A stretch of 64,000 nucleotides of DNA from Amblyornis subalaris (Eukaryota; Chordata; Aves; Passeriformes; Ptilonorhynchidae), in assembly GCA_018881555.1 (NCBI GenBank), contig JACAXG010000075.1, positions 3,020,477 through 3,084,476 of the forward strand. Direction: 5' to 3'. Position 1 is the first letter of the stretch, and every line of letters starts with the position of its first letter. Under the pieces are notes generated by a model. That model was given only the letters and a program-made list of their open reading frames with translations. It was not told the origin of the DNA and made no database searches. Below are positions 38,201 through 50,200 of the stretch, piece after piece. The position numbers and the translations under genes were made by a program.

Positions 38201-41200
38201 CTGGTCTTCTCTCACTGAGGTGCANAGCATCTGTGTCTGTTTCCTGCAGTTGTTCTGTTGTCCCCCAAACATGCCATGGTTTGTTCCCAAACTTGTTTTT
38301 GATCAGGAACAGCAAAAGTTGGCCTGAAGTTGGAATGATTGTGCTGAATAGAGATTCTGTGTCTTTCATTTCAACCTTAGATTGAAATGGGAATGCATGT
38401 AAAAGGCAATAATACTTGTGAATTTTCAGTCCATTGTCAATGCTGTGTCTCTCTCAGTCTTCGCGAAGGCCCCGAGAGGAGCGAGATGTGTCACAGTGTG
38501 AGAGTGTGGCTTCGACTGTGTCAGCTCAGGAGGATGAAGATATTGAAGCCTCTAACGAAGAAGAGAACCCAGAAGATAGTGAAGGTAACTTTTCTGGGAG
38601 GGAAACTTGTGTGTGCACAGAAAGAAACCTAAACTTTGTGGCAATTATATGCTTAGAAAGCTGAATCGCACTTCATGATGTTGTTGTTCATTTGTCTCTC
38701 AGTTGGATTTCAGCAATTTGAACTCACTCAAGAGGATGAAGCATTTTTAGAATTTAGCAGCCTAAAGATGTTACTGCTTAGTATTTTGAGATGCTTTGAT
38801 TATGCTGTCATCTAGAGTGTTGAAACAAGTTGAATCAAATATATGTAACCTTTGGTAGTTTATAGTCTCCATAAAGCTTCAGAGAAGCAAACTCAAGTGG
38901 TGGTTTTTTATATATTTTATATATATATGTTGGCTGCGACTGCTAATTTATAGACACTTAACATCAGTCAGTCTTGGCTGGTCTTTTGTGGAGCAATAGG
39001 CAATAGAATTCGTAAGCAGTCAATGAGAGAATATGACTAAGTGTTGGGGATTTGGTTTTTCAGTTCTTGGTATCTTTCAGTTGCAGTGTGTGTGTAATTC
39101 AGCAAATTGTCCATTTCTTTAGTAAGTCAAAATGAGTTACTTTGCAGATGAGTTGGTTAAAATCGATGGATCTTTATGCACCCAGTTTGTTGGATTTCAT
39201 TAACCTTGAACCCTTACGGCAAACCATTTTTTCCCAGGTGCTGAAAATAGTTCTGATACAGAAAGTGCTCCATCTCCAACTCCAGCAGAACCTGCTAAAC
39301 CGAGTGAAGAAGCTCCATCTGAGACTGCTGCTCCGAAAGTAACCACTGAGGCCCCAGCAGAGCAGGAATCTGCCATTAAACCTGCAGCCAGCACATCTCC
39401 CTCCTTAACAGCCCAAAGTGTATCAACAGCTGAAACTCAGAACCCTGAGCCACAGGTCAAGGAAGAAATAAACACTGAGGCAGAAGAGCCTATGGAGGTG
39501 GACAGTAGAAGCCATCCAGTTGAAGCTAAGCCTGTGATTACTCTTCCAGTTCATACCAAAGTAGAACCTGTAGAGACTGAAATGAGGCTACCAGAGAATA
39601 TTCAAGTGAAAATAGAGAGTGATACCAAAGAGAGAGAGATGGAGAAACCCAAGGAAAAGTCAGAACCAGAGGAAATGGACTATAGTCTGTCCCAGCAAGT
39701 TTCTACAGCCAGACAAGAATCCCATTCAGACAATGATTCCAGTGCCACCTGTAGTGCTGATGAGGAAGTTGATGGAGAACCTGACAGACAGGGGTGAGTA
39801 GGGCTTTAAATGGACAGTGTTGTGTATCTTTGGAACTGTTTCTCTTTTGGGAATAGCTGACACCACTGAGGATATTTGAGGTCATTTCAGTGTTCTGTTG
39901 GTGCAGTTCCTGTGTCACCCCAGCGTGGCATCGGAGCCAATGCCCCCCTCCCTCTCAGTGGTTTAATATACACACAGTACCAGGGATAGATGTTTAAATG
40001 TCAAAAGTATCCAGTGTCATGGAGTGCATGTGGGCTTTGGAAGAGTGCAGGTGATGGAGTTTCTGCACTCTCTTGCCTCTTCACACATCATCTTTCCACA
40101 AATGTCTTAGCCCTCCATGTGAAATGATTCTGTTGTAGACTCCTGTTTATTTTCCACGGACTAAATGCATTTAATGGTTCCTATCCGTTGTGTTTTTCCA
40201 AACCACTCTTTATAAAGAAGGTTGCGTTGATGGAGTACTGCTTACATAAATTTCTGATGTGGGAGATTCTGAACTCATATTTTAGTATTTCTGTGTATTA
40301 TGAAAATATAGCAGCATCTGTTGCCTCTTCTGTCGTGTGTGCTGTGGGACAAAACACAGCATGATTCTGACTTTTCAGCAATTTGAATTTGTCCAGTCTG
40401 ATAAATGTTGGTTTTTTTGAAGTTGAGAGTTTTGCCTGTAAATTTTTTAAGATGTGTGATCTCAGTCTTTTTAATGATATTTTTCCCTTCTATCTCTTTC
40501 TCCAGTATCTTCAGCAGAGAGTCAAAGCCCTCACTGTTAAACCCCACTGGGTCAATACTGGTATCATCCACGATAAAGCAAGGGCAGATGGACCTACAAC
40601 AGCTTCACCACCGAGCTGCAGTCATCCCACCTATGGTATGGGCAGTGTTCAGTGCTGTTTGAAGGAGTGTTATCCCTAAATCTAGTGACAACACTAAAGC
40701 AGGAAAAAAATCATGAAACAAATGAAGAAAAATATAATTTGCTTTATTATCATATTTTTCGGGGGGAAAGCAGGTTAAGTAAAACCAAGTATAAACCAAA
40801 TAGCTTAAAACCTGGACCTTTTGAAACACCCATACAGAGACTGCAGGGGGGGGTTGAACTTCAGGGTTCCTCCAGGAGGTGCCTGTGAGGGTGTCCCTGA
40901 CACTGTCCCCTCGCTGTGCCCAGGTTTCCTGCAGCCCCTGCTCGGTGCCCGTGGGCACGCCGGTGAGCGGTTACGCGCTCTACCAGCGGCACATCAAGGC
41001 CATGCACGAGTCAGCCCTGCTGGAGGAGCAGCGCCAGCGCCAGGAGCAGCTGGACATGGAATACCGGAGCGCCGTGAGCCCCTGCGGCACGTCCAAGAGC
41101 CCCAGTGTGGAGTGGGAAGGTGAGTGTCCTCACACCTGGGCTGGGATAACCCCGTGGTTTGTGTCCGTGTCTTACCCTGCTGCCTCACTGGAGAGTGAAG

Positions 41201-44200
41201 GTTTGGTGTGCTGATAGGGAGCTACTCCTTGCTGGTGGCACTTCACGGAAGGAACCTGTCCACTCTGCTGCTCTCACTGTTGAAGAACTACTTTGCAGAC
41301 CCTTTATGTAAGGCAGAAAACTGGTTCCACTTGGGTCAAACCCAAAAATGATTTGTTTCTGCAGAGGAACATTCAGTGTGCAGGTGAGAGGAGCAGATGA
41401 CTGTGTTTTGGGGGAGCCCTTCCAAAAGCTGAAGGTGAAGGTGGGAGTATGTACTCCACGCAGTAAAATACTCCTTTCAACTGTGCTCCTACATGGACAT
41501 TGAGCACTGGAATAGGGCATAAAAGTTTGGTGGAACACATTAAACTTAATACTTCTTTTTAATTGAAACATTTGTACCCGATGGGTACATCTAGCATTGG
41601 AGTAGGCCCTTTGTTAAAACTGTGCTGGGAATTGGACCTTTGGGCTCCAATTTCTAACCCAGGGTTCTTCTCTTTCTGATACCTTCAACCTTCCCAGGAA
41701 AGCCAGTGGCCTATATGCCTTATGCTGAGGTCAAGAGAATAGAACAGGAAGCACAAGTGCAAAATCCAGCCACAAGGTCAGCATCACCCTACAGGTTATC
41801 TCCAAGAGAAGTCAATAAAGCCTCTCCCCAGCCTGAGATGAATGCAGCTCGCTACAGTGTCCCTCCAGGTAAAGATTTGGAGGATCAAATTATTCTCTAA
41901 ACACTTTGTGAATTAAAAGAAGAAAAATAATTTTCTGTGTGTGCATCTAAAGAGGTGCTCAGTGTTTTTCTAGCCCAGTGAGGCTGTATTTTTGTTCTTG
42001 ATTGTNGTATCAGCTGCATAACATGTATTTTATTATGCAAATAGGATGGTGTGAAAGGTGTTAAAACAGCAAAGGGACAAAGTCATCAAGAGTTTTTCAT
42101 CTTGATACTAGTACTGTCATATTCATGGGTAGCCTTTCTTATGAAGGGGCAGTTTAGGAAAAGGGGGAGCAGCTGCTATCCCAGGCATTACTTTCTGACT
42201 GTAATTGCTCTGTATTATAGTCTGAATGTCTTATAAAACAGTGAAATAATTGACAAATCTTAATTCTGAAACTTGGATTATTGCTTTTCTCTTCAGATTA
42301 TAATGTCATGCTAAGACAAGACTCATCAGGGAAGCTTAGATTTTACTTGACTCACTTGCATTCCATTTAGAGANTAAGAACTTCCTTTAAAAACAGGAAA
42401 ATAAGAAAATCTTGGACATAGTGAGTTCCAGGGCTGTAAATACAGCTTAGATAGCTTTTGGGTATTGTGAAGCAATTCCCATTAGAAGCTGTCAGATGAA
42501 CTGTGTTATTTGTGTTCACAATGTTTAATGTACAATTTTTCCTCTCAGTTCTCCAGCCAGCCCCTCACCAGGTGATAACCAATATTCCCGAAGGAGTTCG
42601 CCTTCCCACAACCAGACCCACCAGACCACCACCACCACTCATTCCATCCTCCAAAACCAGTGTGCCATCAGAAAAACCTTCCTTCATCATGGGAGGCTCC
42701 ATCTCACAAGTAAGAGAATTATTATTTGAAAATCTGTGTTACATCAACTTTTTTTGTCCTTTCTCTAACCTTCAACTTCTTGTACTCGGTTATTATTAAC
42801 ATATATTTGTTGTTTCAGGGAACACCTGGCACTTACTTAACATCCCACAGTCAAGCTTCCTACGCCCAAGAAACTGCAAAGCCATCAGTGGGTTCTATAT
42901 CTCTTGGGCTGCCAAGGCAGCAGGAGTCTGCCAAATCTGGTAAGAAAAGAAAAGCTGGCATGTTTTATATAGACTATTTGATGATCCATAATTAAAGAAA
43001 ATTTTCAAACCCCAACCTTCTTCTTTTTCTTCTCCTCGATAGCTTCCCTGCCCTATATCAAACAAGAAGAATTCTCACCCAGAAGCCAGAATTCCCAGCC
43101 TGAGGGGCTCCTGGTCAGGGCACAACATGAAAGTGTGGTGAGAGGTAAAGAAAGTCACACACATAAAGAAACTCTGTCAGAGCCTGAGAAAATGAAGAGA
43201 ATTAACTGCTTAAGTGTTATTTTAAAGTATTCTATGATTATATAAGTATCATGAGATTATAGGATTAATCTGTTCCCTGTTTTCCAAGGCATGTGTATTT
43301 GTAGCTGGTTCCTCCTGTCTCACTTAAAAATATTCGTTACAAGAGGTGCCGGTTTCAAAATAAAGTTGCTCACTAGAGCAAATACATTAAAAAAAAAATT
43401 AACTAATAGTCTATGAAAGACTATGTTAAAAGAGGAAATAGCCTAACTGCCTCAAATGCCTGCTGTTAAACTGGAATTTCCCCTGTATTTTAGTGTAAAC
43501 TAACAGTTCTCACTAGAGTTTTTAATGATTTCAAATGGAGTGGGGTTTTTTTNATTCTCTTATTTATCAGGATGTCTTATTTCAAATCAGGTACCACAAC
43601 GATACAGGAGGGAAGTATAACACGAGGAACTCCAACCAATAAAGTTTCAGTTGAGACCATTCCTTCTTTGAGAGGCTCCATAACTCAGGTATTTTGCCTT
43701 TTGCTGAGAAGGCTGTAGCAAAACAGCATCTTTAAACTATCACTCTGAATGTATTTGCATGACTGAAAAACTAAATTAATATCACAGGATAGGAACTGCC
43801 TTGAAGAAAGAACTTTTAATCCAGCCAGGTGTTCAAACCCAACTATTGCTGAAGTCAGCATTACCATGATTTCATCTTCATATATATGAGTTTTCAAACC
43901 TTTTAAATANTATCAGAGCCTTTGGTAAACCCAACTGAAGGCAACTTACATGAAAATTGCATCTCACGTGAGTTCAAATATTAAAACCGACTGTAACCAG
44001 TCTTGTGCAGATGCTATTTAAATCCAAGAAGGTAAATTCAGGCCTTTTGTCTTATCATTTTTTAAATGCTGCTGTTCTGGTTGGTTTGGGGTTTCAACAT
44101 ACGGAGAGCAATTGTCTCCATTGGGCTCTGAGAAGGGGAGGTTTCATTGCTTTGGATAGAAATAAAACCTAATGGCACCATTAAGTATGTGGTATATGTT

Positions 44201-47200
44201 ATCTTCCCCCCAAATGATATTTATAGGGTAAATGTTCCAGGTCCTGAAACACTTTTGTAATATTGTCCTTCCTATTCTTCTTCCTGTATTTTTTTAAGAA
44301 GGTAGTAGAAATAACCTTACTCATATTTAGGTTAAGTGTCCATAATAGAGGCAGAAGTTTAAGCCACACTGCTTAATAAAGTAGTTGGTTTTACAGACCA
44401 GAAAGTTTTTNTAGTTTTGTTTTATTTTCCCTTCACTACTTCCCATTCTCCTGTATTCAGAACTTGNGTATTTATTGATTTGATTTGAACACAGGGTACC
44501 CCAGCTCTGTCCCAGTCTGGCATCGCCGCTGACGCGTTGCTGAAGGGAACCATCACCCGGCTGGCCACTGAAGACAGCAGCCCAGAGAAGTGCAGAGAGG
44601 AGGCTTCAGCCAAGGGCCATGTCATTTATGAAGGCAAAAGTGGGCATATTTTATCTTACGATGGTGAGTATTTGTATATTCTACCTGATCGAAGTCAAGG
44701 CTGCAGCAGGGTCTGCTTTGATAATCCATAGCTGAAGTGTTTCTGCTTCCAACTGGATGTGTGTGTTTAAAATATAGATGAACTATTCCTTTGCCATTTA
44801 TTTCCTATTTGTCATGGAATNATTTTATTGTGAAAGCTTAAATAACCAAGTTTAAAATGACCTGTATTAAAATAAAAATAAATGTGTCATTTAGCTTTGA
44901 ACNTCAACTGATAAGTGAGTAACTGAACAAATATATTTTTTACAAACTATAAAGGATCTTTTTAAGACTGATATTTAATATTACAATATTATGCTGAAGT
45001 TGTGTTGTTTAAGTATTAATGACCTGTGGTCTCATTAATGTAATATTCATGTGTCTTTTGTATTGTCCACATTTCCTAACCACACTCCTGTACATTTTGC
45101 CAGCTATTAAAAATGTCCGTGAAGGAACAAGGAGTCCGAGAACTGCTCATGAAATTGGTTTAAAGAGAACCTATGACACAATGGAAGGAAATATAAAGCA
45201 AGGGATGTCACTGCGGGAGTCTCCGGGGTCTGCACCACTGGAAGGTAAAAACAGCCACTTCCAGGGTGGTTTATCTTTTATCCAAACCTTTTGCATTGAT
45301 GTAGGAGTATTTAGAGTTATCTTATGGTGCAGACTAACAGAGAAGTTAGATTTAAATCAAACTACCCACCAAATCCAGTAGCAAGTGTGCTGGAAACAGG
45401 ACTGGAGCAGATCCTAGTTTTCCTTTTTGTTTTGCTGTTATGTTACCACAACTGCAGCTACTTCAGGAGGCACTTCCTCCTCTCAGCACATCTGACACGT
45501 GTTCCTGGCTCTCCNTGGTCCCAGCTGGTCCTGTCGAGCTCAAGCACTGGGTCACAGCAACACAGACTGTGCCACACCCTGTAGTTAAATATTGGTATCA
45601 CACTGCCCTGATCTTTTGCATTCCTGCAATAAACCTCTTTGAACTGCAGGATCCTGCTTCAGGGCATCCCTAGTGCCGTTGTGTTTTAATAAACAAACAA
45701 AGCCTGCAGAGGTCAAGGCAGGTCATTATATAACTTTTCTGATTGTTTTGTAAAAATACAAATGCAAGAAAATGTTTCATGCCTCAAGCATGGAGTCTTG
45801 CTCCTTAAAAGCATTTTGTCCCATCCTTGGGTAGCTCTTAGAGGCCATTTTGTGGACATGTTCATCAATATAAATAAGAGGTTTGTAGGCTCTATACAGA
45901 AATTNAGTGTTGTCTCCAAGTTGCTGATGCATTTGGCTCATCTTTGGGCTCTTTTGGCATATGAGAAGCTGCTCTGATACTTCCGTGCCGTGTCTCATCG
46001 CTGACACATTTGCTGTCCTCGAACTGTAAAATTATGAGTGTTTTGAGGGCTCGGTTTAGATTCTTACTGTAGGAACAGTAAATTCAGCTCTTCCCAGATG
46101 ATTCAGTATGAACTTTGATTAATTTGGAGGATGCTGAGGTATATTTTCGGGTGTTTTTTTCTTTTTGTTCCACTTCCCACCATGAACACCTTTCTTTCTA
46201 GGCAAAGAAAGTGGAATGTGAGAAAAGCAGTGACTGCTTTTGGAACAGAGGTTAAGCTTAATTATAAAAAACACCTCGTGTTTTCTAAATATGTTAAAAC
46301 TTGCAACTGTGCAATAGCACAAATACTTGAACTGAAAGGTTATTTTTTTAGGGCAGGAGGTGTTTATAACATGTTGCTGCAATGCCTGGCATACTGAGGC
46401 TTGGCCCTTTGGGCACTGCTATGATACAGATACCATCTCTAATGTGTGAGAAGGAGGGGGTTTGTTGGTTTGGAGGTTGGATTTTTTTAACACTTGTTTA
46501 ATTCTCTAAATTACCTTCATTTTAATTTTAGGTTTAATCTGCCGAGCACTGCCTCGGGGTAGCCCCCACGCTGAACTAAAGGAGAGAACAGTCTTGTCTG
46601 GCTCTATCATGCAAGGTAAGGTTTTGCAGGTTTAGAAATGGGAGCATTATTACATCCTCAAAAGTCTGGACTTCTGAACCTTAAAGCTGTTATTAACTGT
46701 GGGAGCTGTGCCAAAGGTGGAGCTTATTTTATGGAACACATTTTCAGAGCATAAATCAGCAGCTTTTTTATATGCTGTGTTCAAAGCTAGTCTGTAAANG
46801 TAGCGTTTTATTTCTTATTGGAAAATAGACTTTTTAATATGAATACTTGGTAATTAGCACTTTTTTTTAAAATGAACACTAATAAGTCCCCATATTTCTN
46901 CAGGTGCATGTTATTTCTGTTATTGTCTGAAATAACGTGGGATGTTTTCAGTAATACATTGAGTATTTGTTCAGTAGTATTTTTGTGATGATTTTTTAGT
47001 CCTCAGAGCATCTTACCACAGCCTACAGCAAACCAAAGTTCCACTATTATGATATGCAGTTGTTACCCTGCTTGTGAAAAAAGAGGCTTAGTAGCTGTTA
47101 ACACCTGTAATGTGACCCTTTCTTTCTATAAAAGGCACACCAAGAGCAACAGCTGAAAGTTACGAAGAAGGTTTGAAATACCCCAAACAGATCAAGAGAG

Positions 47201-50200
47201 AGTCACCTCCCATAAGGACGTTTGAAGGAGCCATTACCAAGGGGAAGCCATACGATGGAGTCACCACTATAAAGGAAATGGGACGCTCCATCCATGAGAT
47301 CCCNAGACAGGACCTGTTAAGCCAAGAGAGTCGCAAGACTCCTGAAATGGTGCAGACGACCAGGCCAATCATAGAAGGCTCCATATCTCAGGTGAATACA
47401 ACAAGCACCGTTAGGCTCACACGGTTACAGACTCAGTAGTGAATCAGGTCAGGCTGTGTGAGGTGAAACATTGACAAGATGACCTTAACCTGAACTTTTT
47501 CTCCTCTTCAGGGCACACCCATAAAATATGAAAGCAACTCTGGCCAGTCTGCCATCAAACACAATGTAAAATCTTTAATCACTGGACCAAGCAAGCTGCC
47601 CCGGGGAATGCCTCAGCTGGAAATGGTGCCAGAAAACGTGAAGGTGGTGGAGCGAGGAAAATACGAAGATGTGAAGACCGGGGACGCCGTGCGGTCCCGT
47701 CACACATCAGTAGTCAGCTCTGGTCCCTCTGTTCTCAGGTCAACTCTTCATGAAACTCCCAAATCACAGCTGAGCCCTGGGATTTATGATGATACAAATG
47801 CTCGGAGGACACCTGTGAACTATCAGAGTCCAATGTCCAGGAGTTCACCCATGATGAATAGAGTTAGTGAGGGTATGTCATTCCTATTCACAGTAAACAA
47901 AAAGTTTTATTATTTTAATTGTTGTGTAGTCCATTCTTCTTTCTTTTATTCTGATGGCTTCTCTCAATTTGGAAGATGGCTAGAATGAGTTTTAGAAGGC
48001 TGTAAGCTGTTAATTGAAATAAGAAAATGAAAATCTACTGTAATATAAGAGGGAAGTGGAAAGGCAATTCGGTCTCAATTTGCATTTGGTTATGGATCAC
48101 ATTGAAAGTAGTACCAATAAGGATAATGTTTTAAGGGCAGAAGTTATTCCTGAGTTGTAGAGGTGTCTAGATGAGGAAGATAATATGGTGAAGTTTGTAA
48201 GCAATCTTACTTTTAAAATACAGTACTTTCACCAGAAGTATTTTGTTATGTAAAATGTTCTCTGTGATTTATTGTATCAGATGGCAGAGTCCTCAAGAAT
48301 GTTCCTTGGGAGCCAGTGTATTCTTACAGCTGAATTTTCAGTGGAAAAATAAGCATTTTATTAATTTGGGGTTTTCATTGCTTTTAGCTGGAATATCTTC
48401 TGGGAAGCCAGCAAATCATGAAAGGAAGAACACACTGACTCCAACACAGAGGGAGAGTGTGCCAGCAAAATCTCCAGTCCCAGGCGTTGATCCTGTAGTG
48501 GCTCACAGTCCTTTTGACCCTCACCACAGAGGAGCAACTCCTGAAGTGTACAGGGGTCACCTCCCTCCTCATTTAGATCCTGCTATGCCATTTCACAGGG
48601 CTCTGGATCCTGGTAAATACATTTGTGTGGCTTTTTTTTAGTTTTAGAAATACTCTGAGCTCTGATACACAAAAAGGATACCTTTATAAGTCAATTGTCA
48701 ATGACCAGATGTCATTTATCAGGTTATAAATATATATTGTTGTGGTTTGATTCCAGTTTAGTGGGAGTTTAATGTCTAACTAAGAAACTTAGTAAAATAG
48801 TATTGTATAATGCTNTAACTTTGCTTCAGAGCTGCCAGCTTGCTTCTGTTTTGTTAAACAGTTCAGACAGTATTTTTAGATAAGTATTTGTGAAATATAT
48901 TTACAGCTTTCAGGAAAGCTATGCAAAGAAGGATGTGGAAGAGGCTAGAGAATTAAAGTGCCATATAATTCTATATAGACTTCTATATTCTGTATAAGTC
49001 CTCTGTTCAGGACTGAGATTCATTCTCACTGAGGGATTATCAGGTTATCCCTGGTGATATTAAATACAGTAGACATCCTTTTAACCTATCCATCAGTCTG
49101 CTTCTGTGAGGTATTTTAACCTTCTCTAGATATTTCAGCCCTTTACATCTTCAGAATTTCAGGATTTATATTTGTATTAGAGTCTGTTCTCTAATGCACC
49201 TCTTCAATCTGGATTGTTAAGCATTTTCTGTCTGCATGCAGTGCACAAATTCAATAAAATATCGGTATTAAAATGCTGCTTTTACTCATTTGGCACCAGC
49301 TAGAGAGACTTGATAGCACCTCTCATTGAAGCTTTATAAACACCCAAAAGCTTCATTTGATACAGAACCATCCTGCTTCCTAAACCTCCCCTTTTCCCCT
49401 CTTTCACCTGCAGCTGCTGCTGCTTACCTGTTCCAAAGGCAACTGTCCCCCACGCCGGGGTACCCGAGCCAGTACCAGCTGTACGCCATGGAGAACACGC
49501 GCCAGACCATCCTCAACGACTACATCACCTCCCAGCAGATGCAAGTGAACCTTCGGCCTGATGTCACCAGAGGATTGTCCCCCAGGGAGCAAACCTTAGC
49601 TCTCCCTTACGCAGGAGCACGAGGTGGGCCTGGGTCTTTTTCTGTAATGCTCTTCCCGAGGGTGTTTTGGCTGTGCCAAGCGTGGCTCGGTGGATTGGAT
49701 GCACGCATGCAAAGCCGTGTGTATAAATGTGTTGATCCTGTAGTGATCATGGATGTGTGACAACTCATTTTGTGGATATAAAGGAAAACTATGTCTATAA
49801 TCGATATTTTTAAGGAGAAGGCTGTAAGACTTCCTACTGTTCAAGAGCCAGATTGTTTTCTGCTAGTTCATGGTCAGAACCATATTTAGCTCATCGTCAA
49901 ACTGCAGAAAAAAGAATTATATCGAAATGACAACTTCTTCAAAAAGAATATAAAAGCAACATCTAAAAAGGGTAATGTTTGTGAAAACTATGCTGATAGT
50001 TTTATTTTTTGGGTGATACCCAAAATTGCTAAATAATGGGATTATTGAGTAGAAGTGAAGTGCATTTTTCCAAAAGATGATTAAAGGGAGTGCTACAAAT
50101 GCAAATTCTGACTTGGTATGTTCCTAGATTGCTGATTGCCAGATCTAAGAGTATAACCAGCTGCAGTATAGTTCTACACGTGCCTTATCCTTATATTTTT

